The notes beneath the pieces are model-generated. The model was not told where the DNA came from. It ran no database searches and saw only the letters and a list, made by a program, of their open reading frames with translations. Shown here in pieces: positions 36,472 through 45,935 of a stretch of 64,000 bases of DNA (positions within the stretch are counted from its first letter, which is position 1; each line of letters begins with the position of its first letter). Source of the stretch: JAWKUK01 sp041398605 (GTDB taxonomy: Bacteria > Planctomycetota > UBA1135 > GCA-002686595); NCBI GenBank assembly GCA_041398605.1, contig JAWKUK010000020.1, positions 100,872-164,871 on the forward strand. Direction: 5' to 3'. Position numbers and translations under genes: made by a program.

Positions 36472-39400
36472 ATGCTCGATGAGCCGCCGCTTGGCGCCGG
36501 ACGCACTCCGCTCGACCCGCACGAGGCCTCGCCAGGGGGGGCGCGAGGGGGCGCGGCGCCCGAGCGCGACCCAGAGCCCCGGGGCCTCGCAGGCCCGCCG
36601 GCCGCGGACCCGGACAGCGCGGGCTCGCTCGAGGCAGCGCGGTTGGCGCTCGACGCTGCGCTCAGCGAGGCGGGCGCGGTGGACGAGCGGTCGCTGGCGC
36701 GGCTGCTGCACGTCGAAGCGCAGCTCCTCGCGCTCGAGGTCGCGCGCGTGAAGGCCTTGGGCAGCGGCGTCGACGGCGGGAGCGCCGGCTGCCCAGTCCG
36801 CTCGACGGCCGCGGAATGGCGCGATCTCCTGGCAGCGGGCGGGCTCACCCGTGAAGCGGCGGCCGCGGACCAGGTCGTCATGCAGTTGGACTTGGCCCGG
36901 CTGCGGGCGACGACGCACGCGGCGTCGCCCTGCGCGCCGTCGCCCGGCGCGCCGTCGCCGGTCGCTCCGGCCGTGTCGACCGGGAACCACGAGTCCCCCG
37001 AGGCGCTGGGGGCCGCCTTCGAGGCGTTGCTCGCGGTCGACGAGCTGTCCGCGGCCTATCAAGTGAAGCCCCGCGCGCTCGCAGTCGAGCCGGGGGTCGT
37101 GGACTCTGCCGCCGTCTTGGCGGAGGCGCGCGAGGCCCGGACGGCCGCCCGCAGCCACGTCGCAGCCTACGTCGCGCGTGGTGTCGTCCCGGAGGTGACC
37201 CGGGCGCGCTGGGTCGAGCTCGCGATCGACGCCGCGGACGAAGCGCTGTTCGCCGCGGGCGAGGTCGCGCCGCATGTCGCTGCTGAGCGCCTCGACCGCG
37301 CCGCGGATGCCCTCGCGTGGCACTCGGACGCGCTGACGCTCGCGGGTGATCGGGCGCTCCGCAGGCGGCTGGCGCGGGCGCGCGGGCGCCTCGAGTCCGA
37401 GCGCGAAGAGCAGCTCCTGACGGCGCTCTTGGCGCGCCGGTTCGGCGCGCGCAACGTGGGGCGCTGGGACCGCGCCGTCCTGGGCGCGCTCTTGGTCGTC
37501 CTCGGCCTGCTCGTGTTCGAGCTCTTCCATGGCGCGACCGTCTGGTCGATGCGCGTCGACCACGCGCTCTGTGCCTTCTTCCTGTGGGACTTCAGCGTAC
37601 GCGCGTGGCTCATCGGGTTCCGGCGCCGCTGGATGACCCGCCACTTCGTCACGGACTTCCTCCCTGCGCTGCCTTGGTCCTGGTTCTTCGCGGGCGGCGC
37701 CGCCGGCGCTGCGGCCACCGCCGAGCCCGCGCGGCTGGCCTGGTTCTTGCGCCTCGTGCGCTTGCCGCGCATGGCGCAATCGGCGCGGCTCTTGATGCCG
37801 TTGATGCGGCTCGTGCGCGCGCTCGGCTTCCTGGCGCGCGGCCTCGATCGCCTCGTGCGCAGCCATCGGCGGCTCTTGGAGCAGGAGGTCCTGTTGTTCC
37901 CCACGAGCGCCGAACGTCGCGCTGCCGCCAGCCGCGAGCACGCGCAGCAGAGCGGCCTCTTCGAGCTGCGCGCGCGCCTCGACGCGCGCTTCGCTGCCGG
38001 GCTCGCGACGGAGGCGCGGGCCCAGGTCGCTGAGGCGCGCACGCGGCACCTCGCGAGCTCCGACGCCGCGCTCATCGCGCCCTTTGGCGCGCAAGGCGAG
38101 CGCCGCCCAAGGCGCGCTGAGCGGCCGCTGGCAGAGGACCTGCTCGCGCGGCTCGAGAACGTGTCCGCCGCCGAGGTCGAGGACCACCTCGGCGAGGCGA
38201 GCGTGCGGAGGGCTGCGCGCGGCGTGCGCCTCTTTGTGCGCTCGCCGCTCCGCTACTTGCCGCTGGCCAGGGCCTGGGTGCCGCGTGAGTCGCTCTCCAG
38301 GCCAGACCACGATGTGGTCGCGGGCACGGTCCGCGCGGTCGCGCGGTCGCTCGCGCGCCAGCACCAACGTGTGCTCTGGTGGGCCGACCTCGCGACAACG
38401 ATCACCCCGGCGGAGCTCGTAGGGCGCGTCGGGGCGACGATCGTCGCGCGGACGGCGCGGCCCGCCGTGCGGCTGCTCGTGATCGCGGGGGCCTACGGCC
38501 TCTTGTCGCTCTTGCTCCAGGTCATCGGCGCGGTCGGCGTCATCGCGACCTTGGTCGCGATGGCCGAGAACATGATCGGCAAGCCGCTCCTGGTGCTCGG
38601 CACGGTGTGCCTCGCGCTGCTCGCGGTCGGCGCCTGGCTGCAGCGCCTCGCGCGCGACGCGTCGACGTTCCAGGAGCAGGTCGCGAGCGCGCAGTTCCTG
38701 CACTTGACGGACAGCATCAAAGCGCGCGACCGATCCGGCGACGCGCGCCTCCTCGCGCAGCGTGTCTTCGCCCCCGAGTTCGCGCTGCGCCGCACGGAGA
38801 TCGAGCGCGACAGCGACCTCGCTGAGCCGACGGACTCGCTCGCCGCGCGCTTCCTCGCGGACCTGTCCTCGTTCCGCGGCGAGGGCCTCGAGATCTGCGC
38901 GTCCTCCGAGCACTACGACCCGGTCGGCCGCGCGGTCCTCTTGTACCGCGACTACCAGGACGGCGCGCTCTTCGTCGAGTCGGACACGCGCGCGACCGGG
39001 CAGCTCTTGGGCAACCTCGCGCTGAGGCGCTTGATCGAGCGCTCGGGCCGCCTCTCGTCCGAGGCGGTGGCGACCCTGTCGCGCATCGACCTGCGGCGGC
39101 GCAAGAGCGTGTTCGATGGGCCGTACCTGTGGTTCCACGCGATCACACGCTCGCTGGCGAGCCGCGCCGCGCGGCTGATCGTCGAGTTCAACGCGAACGC
39201 GGTGCCTCTGGCGGACCTCGCGCATTGCGCGCCCGAAGAGCGCGGGCGGTACGAAGCGTGGCTCGCGGGCGGCTCGTCCGAGCCCGCTTCGCGGCGCGAG
39301 GAGGCGCTCCGCCAGCTCACGACGGCGTTTACGGTGCTGCACTTTCTCGACGCGAGCCCTGGTCGGGATGACGAGGTCGAGCGTCGCTTCGGGCCGCGGG

Positions 39401-40488
39401 TGCGCGCGCGGCTCGAGCGGGAGCGGCGAGGCCTCGTGCGCTCCGTCCTAGGCTGCTGGCCGCTCGCCTATCGGCCGATCGAAGAGCGCGTGCTCAACGT
39501 CCGCGCGCTCTACGAAGAGTGGCTGTCCGGCGGCCGGGTGTTGATCTTGCCGCTGCGTTTGGTCGGGCGCGGCCTCCGCTTGGCCGGGTTCATGGGCGGC
39601 CGGCTCGTCGAAGCCGTGCAGATCATCCGCCGGCCGGATCGTCCGCTCGGGGCCGGGCGCCCGCAGCAGGCGGACTTCGCGACGGCGCTGCGCAAGGTCG
39701 ATCGCATGCGCTTGCCCGCGGCTTGGGAGGCGCTGCGGCTGCGCGCGCTCTTCGACCCGGAGTATCTCGGGTTCGCGCGCCGCGCGGCGCCCTTGTGTGG
39801 CGTGCACACCCTCGAGCGCGACCTGGAGTTCCTGCGCGCGGAGCCGGCGCTGGTGGCAGAGGTCGAGGAGGCGCGCGCGCGCACTGCGCGGGACCTCGCG
39901 TGGCTCGAGCGCGCGCTCGAAGGCGGCCTTCGCGCGCGGCTCGAAGCGCGCCTCGGGGTCCAGCTCCACGCGGATCCAGAGCGCGAGCGCGCGCTGATCC
40001 TGGCCTTCCACGCAGACCTCGACGGAGTCCGCGCCTACCTCGCAGGGGAAGCGGTCGTGGTCGCGGCGGCGCGGGAGGCGCTGTTGAGCTCGCTCGGGCC
40101 GAGGTGGTTCGTGCGGCCGGGCCTGCGCGGGCGCGTGTCGAGGTGGTGGGCGCGCCGTGGAATCGCGGCCTCGGGTGAGACGGACCCCGCGGCCCTCGAG
40201 CGCTTGCGAAGCGCCGTTTGGGTCGCGATCTCGCAGGACCTCGACGGCGCGCGCGCCGCGTTCGAGGCCGTGGAGGTCGATCCCGCCGCAGCCGCGCAGC
40301 TCGGCGAGGACCGCCTGACGGCCCTCCTGCGGCACCCTGGTCAGCTGTCCGAGCAGCTCACCACGCTGCGCACGATCCAGACGATCACACTGGTCGACGT
40401 GCGCAACTATCGCTCGCACATCCACCGGTTGGGCCAATACGAGCTCGAGGACCCGCGCGAGGAGTGGCAGCGCGAGCTGACCCTCTGA
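36472..40488 (+). CDS. Giant membrane protein with a voltage-sensor-like domain
   Basis: 1,338 residues. The N-terminal ~320 are Ala/Glu-rich helical. Residues about 333-460 contain four segments resembling S1-S4 of voltage-gated channels: S2 'VDHALCAFFLWDFSVRAWL', S3 'FVTDFLPALPW', and an S4-like helix with Arg every third position (LRLVRLPR). No pore loop follows. A hydrophobic hairpin lies at about 664-725. The C-terminal ~600 residues are charged, helical and unrecognised. The start could also be ATG 36427. It may be a voltage-responsive or purely structural membrane protein. Confidence 0.75.
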   Translation: MLDEPPLGAGRTPLDPHEASPGGARGGAAPERDPEPRGLAGPPAADPDSAGSLEAARLALDAALSEAGAVDERSLARLLHVEAQLLALEVARVKALGSGVDGGSAGCPVRSTAAEWRDLLAAGGLTREAAAADQVVMQLDLARLRATTHAASPCAPSPGAPSPVAPAVSTGNHESPEALGAAFEALLAVDELSAAYQVKPRALAVEPGVVDSAAVLAEAREARTAARSHVAAYVARGVVPEVTRARWVELAIDAADEALFAAGEVAPHVAAERLDRAADALAWHSDALTLAGDRALRRRLARARGRLESEREEQLLTALLARRFGARNVGRWDRAVLGALLVVLGLLVFELFHGATVWSMRVDHALCAFFLWDFSVRAWLIGFRRRWMTRHFVTDFLPALPWSWFFAGGAAGAAATAEPARLAWFLRLVRLPRMAQSARLLMPLMRLVRALGFLARGLDRLVRSHRRLLEQEVLLFPTSAERRAAASREHAQQSGLFELRARLDARFAAGLATEARAQVAEARTRHLASSDAALIAPFGAQGERRPRRAERPLAEDLLARLENVSAAEVEDHLGEASVRRAARGVRLFVRSPLRYLPLARAWVPRESLSRPDHDVVAGTVRAVARSLARQHQRVLWWADLATTITPAELVGRVGATIVARTARPAVRLLVIAGAYGLLSLLLQVIGAVGVIATLVAMAENMIGKPLLVLGTVCLALLAVGAWLQRLARDASTFQEQVASAQFLHLTDSIKARDRSGDARLLAQRVFAPEFALRRTEIERDSDLAEPTDSLAARFLADLSSFRGEGLEICASSEHYDPVGRAVLLYRDYQDGALFVESDTRATGQLLGNLALRRLIERSGRLSSEAVATLSRIDLRRRKSVFDGPYLWFHAITRSLASRAARLIVEFNANAVPLADLAHCAPEERGRYEAWLAGGSSEPASRREEALRQLTTAFTVLHFLDASPGRDDEVERRFGPRVRARLERERRGLVRSVLGCWPLAYRPIEERVLNVRALYEEWLSGGRVLILPLRLVGRGLRLAGFMGGRLVEAVQIIRRPDRPLGAGRPQQADFATALRKVDRMRLPAAWEALRLRALFDPEYLGFARRAAPLCGVHTLERDLEFLRAEPALVAEVEEARARTARDLAWLERALEGGLRARLEARLGVQLHADPERERALILAFHADLDGVRAYLAGEAVVVAAAREALLSSLGPRWFVRPGLRGRVSRWWARRGIAASGETDPAALERLRSAVWVAISQDLDGARAAFEAVEVDPAAAAQLGEDRLTALLRHPGQLSEQLTTLRTIQTITLVDVRNYRSHIHRLGQYELEDPREEWQRELTL

Positions 40489-40540
40489 GACGCCGCATCA
40501 CGCCCAGGCGCAGGCCCGCTGAGCATCGGTTGATTGGGCC

Positions 40541-40592
40541 GGCCGACTGGGTCGGCCGATGGGGCTGGCCGACTGGGTCGGCCGACTGGGCA
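40541..40592. repeat. 13-bp tandem repeats between convergent genes
   Basis: Four 13-bp units (ggccgactgggtc and variants) at 40541, 40554, 40567 and 40580, in the 131-bp gap between the giant protein and the arginine methyltransferase gene. The period is not a multiple of three. Confidence 0.9.
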
Positions 40593-40619
40593 GGCCTTAG
40601 CTGGCTCGACGCTCCGCGA

Positions 40620-41609
40620 TCACTCGAACGTGCCGAGGTGGCGGTAGAAGAACGTGTGGATGACCTCGTCATCGCGCACGAGCTCGCCGTTCATGAAGTA
40701 CAGCGGGAGTCGGTCGTCACCGAACTCCGGTCGCTGGGCCTCCATCGCGAGGCGCACGACGTCGCCGCGTTGCACCACGAAGGGGCGCACGGGGAAGTAG
40801 CTCTGGCGCCAGTGCGTGCGCGGCGCCATCGGCGAGCAGCTGAGCGTGACTCCGGGGACGAGGTCGACCTCGAACCAGCCGCCGAACCCGCTCAGGCGCC
40901 CGGAGCGCTCGATCGGCAGCTCGACCGCCGCCGTGAAGAAGAAGTCCTCGTACTTCGCGACGTGCAGGTCGAGGTCCAGGACCGTCGCGGGCGGGCCCAT
41001 CAGGCTCGCGGCCGACAGGTCGCAGGCCGCGGTGATCGGCGAGCTGACCTCGCGCTCGATCATCAATGAGAAGTCGAGGCCGTAGACCGGGCGCTCCCAG
41101 AGGCCAGCGCCGAGCTCTTGGTGCACGTGGACGTCATCGGTCGGCGCCATCTGCAGGCGGAACTGGCCGGGGATCATCACGCCGCCGGGGCGCAGCCACT
41201 TGTCGCGCGCGTGGATGACGCTGCGGAACATGAGCTCCGCGAGGCCGAAGAAGCCCATCCACTCCGACATGATCACGTCGACGGGGCCGTCGAGCTCCAT
41301 CGTCTCGGCGTTCGCAGAGACGAACTGGATTTTGTGCGCGAGGTTGTTCTCCGCGGCCAGCTCGCACGCCGTCTCGAGGATGGCCGAGTTGTCGACGGCG
41401 ATGACCCACTCCGCGCCTGCGCGCGCCGCGAAGAGCGAGAGGATCCCGGTCCCCGTGCCGACGTCGAGGACGCGCTTGCCCTCGACGCAGGACTCGATCG
41501 CCCTGCGGTAGCCGTCTGTGCGCGGATGATCTGAGATCATCAACCGGTGCACGCCGGGATCGGAGTAGCTGGCGAAATAGTCTTTGTCGCTGTTGAAGCC
41601 GTCGGCCAT
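40620..41609 (-). CDS. Protein arginine N-methyltransferase (eukaryote-type PRMT)
   Basis: 329 residues. The N-terminal segment 'YFASYSDPGVHRLMISDHPRTDGY' matches the PRMT substrate/SAM cap. SAM motif I is VLDVGTGTG (48-56) with Asp73 as the ribose ligand. The double-E loop has E116 in 'SEWMG' and E125, spaced nine apart as in PRMT1. 'HARDKWL-PGG' follows. The THW loop is present (265-267, PRTHWRQ). A beta-barrel C-terminal half ends the chain. Together these argue for a genuine arginine methyltransferase acting on proteins, not merely a generic SAM enzyme. A start 26 codons upstream (41687) is possible. It follows a sigma/anti-sigma operon on the same strand. Confidence 0.9.
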   Translation of the reverse strand: MADGFNSDKDYFASYSDPGVHRLMISDHPRTDGYRRAIESCVEGKRVLDVGTGTGILSLFAARAGAEWVIAVDNSAILETACELAAENNLAHKIQFVSANAETMELDGPVDVIMSEWMGFFGLAELMFRSVIHARDKWLRPGGVMIPGQFRLQMAPTDDVHVHQELGAGLWERPVYGLDFSLMIEREVSSPITAACDLSAASLMGPPATVLDLDLHVAKYEDFFFTAAVELPIERSGRLSGFGGWFEVDLVPGVTLSCSPMAPRTHWRQSYFPVRPFVVQRGDVVRLAMEAQRPEFGDDRLPLYFMNGELVRDDEVIHTFFYRHLGTFE

Positions 41610-41720
41610 GGGGCGAAGAGATTGACCGGATGAGGCCTCCGGTGCACGCACCGTCCTGGGTTTCGCTCCAGATCGTTCCTCGCTCACGTTCCGCGAGCAC
41701 CCTCCGCGGAGCGCTCGGGG

Positions 41721-43337
41721 TCAGCGCGCGAAGCGGTCGAGGGCCGCGCTGGAGGCCAGCAGCGCGCCCTCGAGCGTCCGCGCGGCCGCCCGCACGCCCC
41801 CGTCCAGCGCGCGACGACGCGCCGCGTCGGGCTCCCGGTCGAGGGCCCTCATGGCCGCGACCAGGTCCTGGTGCGCCGCCCGGACCGGCGCGCAATCGCC
41901 GTCGAGGACAAAGGCCATGACGAGCCCGGCCAGCTGCAGCGTCAGGTTGGATTCGTCGGGCGCGGCGCCGTCGAGCGCGCAGCGGAGGGCTCGCTCCAGG
42001 TCCTGCGCGTCGAGCGGCGCGCGACCCCTTTGGCGCCAGACGTTCTCGAGCGCCCAGCGCCGCGCCCACTCCGGGTCGGCGGCGTCGGGGTCGACGAAGA
42101 AGCGCTCGCAGTACATCGCGGCACCCATGTGGATCCAACGTGGCAAGCGCTTCTCTCGCCAGTAGTCCCCGAGGGCCAGGGCGCCGCCCGCGCCGAAGGT
42201 CGCGTCCGCGAGCGCGCGCGGGCTCGGGTCGAGCATCTCGAGCATCGCGAGCGCCGCAGCGTGGCGCGCCGCGAACGGCGCGAACGCGCCGAGGCGCCCA
42301 TCCCCGAGCTCGAACACACACACGCCTGTGCCCCGGAAGACACGCTGCGGGCCGGCCCACTCGAGCCACGCATCGGCGAAGTACGCGTAGTGCGTCGCAG
42401 AGCTGCCGGAGCGCTCCGTCGGCGCCCGCCCGAGCGCCGGGTCTCCAGCGGCGAACGTGTTGTACTCGCCGAGGGAGCCGAGGACGACCAAGCGGGCGCT
42501 GCCGCGCGGCACGAGCCCGAGCGCGCGCTCGATGTTGCCAGGGACGCCCTCGATCGCTGCGCGCGCGCGCTGCGCCAAGTCCACCGCGCGGGCATCGTCC
42601 GCTTGCGCGTCGGTTCCGCCGAAGGGAAGCCGTCGCGTCTCGACGCAGAAGTGCGTGTCTTGGAGCCGGTGCCACTCGTGCGCCGTTGGCAGCAGCGCAG
42701 TTTGGATTTCGGGCGCGCGCCAGGCACCATTCGGATCGCGCGCCCAGCCCATGCGCAGGAACTGGACCTCGTCCCACGCGACCCACGCGCGCTCAGCTTG
42801 CGCGCTGAGCGCCGCCGTCTCGCCCCGCGCGTCAAGGCGGTCCATGGCCGCGGCGCGGCGAGCGGCGCTGGCGCCGCTATAGGTGGGGTACCACACGCCG
42901 TTGAACGCGTGGTGCCCGAGCGCGCGGTGCGCCTCCGGGTCGTCAGGGGCGAGGGCCAGGACCCGCTCCCAGGCGGCGCGTGTCGTCGGCGCCTCCGGCT
43001 CGGATCGCTCGCGCACGCGGGCTTCGCGCACGAGCGCGGCCAGGTCGGCGCGGGCGTCGTTGAGCGCAGCGTGCCCTTGTCCCGTCGCCGCAACCGCCCC
43101 TGGTACGCAGAGCCACACAGCGAGGAGCCCGCGCCACAGGAGGCCCTTGGGAGGTCGCCCGGCGCCCCTTCTCCTCCCGAGAAAGGGCGCCGAAGCGCGG
43201 TCGGCCCAAAAGCGCGCGCGGCCACCGACCTCCAGGCGGCTCGGCGCGCTCGGGCTCAACCGTCCGCAAGAAGCGAGCGCGTTGCGCTGCGGTTGCACTC
43301 GGTCGCCACTTCTCGGGGTATCGGTCAGCGTTGCCAT
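41721..43337 (-). CDS. Large secreted protein of unknown function
   Basis: 538 residues. A hydrophobic segment (LLWRGLLAVWLCVPGAVA) at about 65-83 could be an internal signal or anchor, suggesting the real N-terminus may be later than ATG 43337. The mature part has a short TPR-like stretch ('ALAPDDPEAHRALGHHAFNGVWYP') and a helical domain with 'WIHMGAAMYCERFF', at the place where related gluzincin-like proteins carry HExxH, but that motif is absent. Its start overlaps the stop of the anti-sigma-like gene by 13 bp, so translation is probably coupled. Confidence 0.7.
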   Translation of the reverse strand: MATLTDTPRSGDRVQPQRNALASCGRLSPSAPSRLEVGGRARFWADRASAPFLGRRRGAGRPPKGLLWRGLLAVWLCVPGAVAATGQGHAALNDARADLAALVREARVRERSEPEAPTTRAAWERVLALAPDDPEAHRALGHHAFNGVWYPTYSGASAARRAAAMDRLDARGETAALSAQAERAWVAWDEVQFLRMGWARDPNGAWRAPEIQTALLPTAHEWHRLQDTHFCVETRRLPFGGTDAQADDARAVDLAQRARAAIEGVPGNIERALGLVPRGSARLVVLGSLGEYNTFAAGDPALGRAPTERSGSSATHYAYFADAWLEWAGPQRVFRGTGVCVFELGDGRLGAFAPFAARHAAALAMLEMLDPSPRALADATFGAGGALALGDYWREKRLPRWIHMGAAMYCERFFVDPDAADPEWARRWALENVWRQRGRAPLDAQDLERALRCALDGAAPDESNLTLQLAGLVMAFVLDGDCAPVRAAHQDLVAAMRALDREPDAARRRALDGGVRAAARTLEGALLASSAALDRFAR

Positions 43338-45073
43338 GTATCGAGCCACTCCGACACGTTGGGGCCGTCGCCGGCGGGGTCGATGAACGCGAGGGTCCGC
43401 TCGCGGACCCGGTGGGGGAAGTACGCGAGGTGCGGGCCGCCCATCGGAGCTGGGTCATAGGGCGCGAGGCCCAGCGCACGCGCGGCCTCGTCGAGCGGCC
43501 CGGCGATCATGGCCGCGGCTTCGGGCTGTCCCTCGTCGAGCAGCTGCTCGATGCGTTCGATCAGCGCAGCGCGCGCTCCTTCCCATGGGTCCATGAGGCC
43601 TTGCTCGGCGAGGACCGCGGACGCCACAAACGCTCGTAAGGACTCCGCGGTTTGGACGAGCCCCAGGGCGTCGGGATACGCCAGCTTCTCCAGCGGCCGC
43701 GCGAGCTCCAGCGCGCGGCCTGCAAAGCGGCCGTCGCCGCGCGCGAGCGCGACGAGCGCGATCAGGTCTCGGTCCGCGTCCGGGCCCGAGCGCGTGGGCG
43801 CGGTGGGGTCGACGGTCGGGGCCACCGGTGCCTCGAGCTCGACCAGGACGTCGAGCTCGCGGGCGAAGGGCGGTAGCGCGCGCTCTGCGAGCGCGAGCAA
43901 CGCGTCCGTGTCGAAGCGCTCGGGCGCCGCGCGCCACCACTCGCGCGCGACGGCGAGCGCCGCCGTGGAGTCGCTGCGCGCGACCACGGCGTGCGCACCG
44001 CGCCACCAGAGGGGTTCGCCGTGGGACCGCACACGCCGCGCGAGCTCGCGCGACACGGGGACCCAGAGCGCCGGCCGGTCGGCGAGGAGGCGGCGCAGCT
44101 CGCGCTCGAGCTCGTCCTCGACCGAGCGCTCGAAGGGCATGGTCACGGTGAGCTCGTCGACCCCGGGGATGGGCGCGAGGGTGCGCAGCCAGCCCGCGAG
44201 CTCCGTGCTGAGCGCTGGCTCGAGCGGCACCATCAGGCCGTGTTCGTCGACGACCTCTCCCTCGACCATTCGATCGATGGCGATGCGTTGCCCCTGGACC
44301 GAGCGCCAAGCCAGAGCGCCTTGCAGCGGCTCGATCGTCAGCCACGTCGGCGCAAGCAGCGCGCCCCGTCCGAACGTGCCCGTGGCCTTCGTCGGCGCCT
44401 CCGTGAGGGCTCGCTCGAGATCCCCGACGCGCAACGGCGCCGGCCCCGTGGCGCGCGCGAGCTCGACGCGGAACGCGCCTGCGTCGGCCAAGGTCAGGGG
44501 CGCAGGGCTGTTGCCGATCGCGAGCGCCAAGCCCGCCGAGCCGGTGGCGCGCACGAGCGCCGCGCCGTCGAGGAGGCGCGGGGGAGGCGCGCCCGCAGCG
44601 TCCGCGCCGCGTTCGAAGGCGAGCAGCGCGCCCGGGCCGAGCTCGATTTGGCCGATGTCCGAGAGCTCGACGACGCGCGGTTCGACGTCGAGGTTCGCGA
44701 GCACGACGCCAAAGGTCGCCGGAAACGCCGCGACGCCCGCTGGGAGCGACGTCGGCCCGAGCCCCACTGTGGCGGCGATCATGGGCGCAGCGCCGAGCGC
44801 CCCCGCGGCGTCCTCCCACGTGGGGCGACCGCCCTGCCAGACGGCGGTCGCGATGACCGTTGCGGCAGCCGCCGTCGCAAGCGCGACGAGCGCGAGGCGG
44901 CGTGGCCCGCGCGATGCGCGAGGCGGCGCGCTCCGCTGGCGCTCCTGCTGCTCACGCTCCCAGCGTTCGCGGACACGCGCTGCGTAGTCTGGCGCGGGGG
45001 TCGCGCGCAGCACCTCGCTGAGCGCGACCTCGAGCACGCGTTCGCGCAATGCGTCGGCGGGCGCCGGCGTCAC
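43325..45073 (-). CDS. Anti-sigma-like membrane protein (FecR-like periplasmic region)
   Basis: 582 residues from a GTG whose bases overlap the sigma gene's stop (GTGA). A short cytoplasmic N-terminus (about 50 residues) is followed by one membrane span (LALVALATAAAATVIATAV, about 55-73) and a long outside region. Residues about 120-220 ('IGQIELGPGALLAFERG ... LLDGAALVRATG') resemble a FecR domain. The gene order sigma then membrane protein suggests it binds and restrains the sigma factor. No zinc-finger anti-sigma motif is seen, so the assignment rests on context and topology. Confidence 0.7.
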   Translation of the reverse strand: MTPAPADALRERVLEVALSEVLRATPAPDYAARVRERWEREQQERQRSAPPRASRGPRRLALVALATAAAATVIATAVWQGGRPTWEDAAGALGAAPMIAATVGLGPTSLPAGVAAFPATFGVVLANLDVEPRVVELSDIGQIELGPGALLAFERGADAAGAPPPRLLDGAALVRATGSAGLALAIGNSPAPLTLADAGAFRVELARATGPAPLRVGDLERALTEAPTKATGTFGRGALLAPTWLTIEPLQGALAWRSVQGQRIAIDRMVEGEVVDEHGLMVPLEPALSTELAGWLRTLAPIPGVDELTVTMPFERSVEDELERELRRLLADRPALWVPVSRELARRVRSHGEPLWWRGAHAVVARSDSTAALAVAREWWRAAPERFDTDALLALAERALPPFARELDVLVELEAPVAPTVDPTAPTRSGPDADRDLIALVALARGDGRFAGRALELARPLEKLAYPDALGLVQTAESLRAFVASAVLAEQGLMDPWEGARAALIERIEQLLDEGQPEAAAMIAGPLDEAARALGLAPYDPAPMGGPHLAYFPHRVRERTLAFIDPAGDGPNVSEWLDTWQR

Positions 45074-45759
45074 GCGCCGCCCTCCCCGATCACATGCCCA
45101 CTCGGCCCGCTGCCGGGGTTGCCGCCAAGGCCCTCGGACGCGTCGGACCACCCCAAGCGTCGCTCGACACATTCACGCAGCCTGCGCCGCGCGCGCACGA
45201 TGATGGACTTGACGCCCGCTTCGCTCATCCCCAGACGCTCCGCGATCGTCGCCCGTGGCGTGCTCGCGCCGTAGCGCAGCCGCAGCACCCGTTGTGCGTC
45301 GTCGCGCAGCCCCGCCATGCACAGCTGCAACGCGGATCGGAACTGTTCGCCGCCGTCATCGCTCTCGTACTCCTCCCAGGCGTGCTCTGCCGCATCGAGG
45401 TCTTGGCTCGGTGGGCGCGAGCCCGCGCGCCGATACTCCTTGAGGAGGTGGTTGCGCGCGACGGTCCGCAGGTAGGCGCGCGTCGAGGCGGAGTCGCGCT
45501 CTTGGAAGGTCGAGCGCAGGAAGCTCAGGAAGGTCTCCTGCACCAGGTCGTCGACCTGGTCACCGTTGGCGCCCAGGAAGACGAGGTAGGTGCGGACCGC
45601 GTCCTGGTGCTCTCGCACGAGGCGCTCGATGACCGCGCCCGTCGTCTCGCTCTGCGCTGGACCACCGGCCCCTGCGCCGGACGTGCGGTCGAGGCGCGCG
45701 ATGTGGCGCGCGGACCCCCGTTCGGAGGGGCGCGTGGACGGAGGGTAAGGAGGGTTCAC
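45070..45759 (-). CDS. ECF sigma factor (RpoE-like)
   Basis: 229 residues from the GTG chosen at 45759; an ATG at 45861 is also open. Region 2 is 'YLVFLGANGDQVDDLVQETFLSFLRS' with 'AYLRTVARNHLLKEYRR'. Region 4 is 'LRLRYGASTPRATIAERLGMSEAGVKSIIVRARRRLRECV'. It is translationally linked to the anti-sigma-like gene and probably transcribes its own operon. Confidence 0.9.
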   Translation of the reverse strand: MNPPYPPSTRPSERGSARHIARLDRTSGAGAGGPAQSETTGAVIERLVREHQDAVRTYLVFLGANGDQVDDLVQETFLSFLRSTFQERDSASTRAYLRTVARNHLLKEYRRAGSRPPSQDLDAAEHAWEEYESDDGGEQFRSALQLCMAGLRDDAQRVLRLRYGASTPRATIAERLGMSEAGVKSIIVRARRRLRECVERRLGWSDASEGLGGNPGSGPSGHVIGEGGA

Positions 45760-45935
45760 CGCGAGGAGGAATGCAGAATAGCCCTGCGCGGTGGCATGGA
45801 AGCCCGAGAAACCTCTGGCGCAGCCCTCCAGCGCGCGGGGGGGCTGCTCGCTGCTGGGCACGCCCTAGCGCGAGGGGCGCGGGCAGCGTTCGGCATGGCC
45901 CCCGAGGTCGTGGAAGTTGGGGTCTCACCATCGCT

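Noticed and set aside
36463..39342. 959-codon minus-strand open frame opposite the giant membrane protein
   Set aside because: Gln/Arg/Glu-rich antisense translation; the plus strand has membrane segments and a voltage-sensor pattern.
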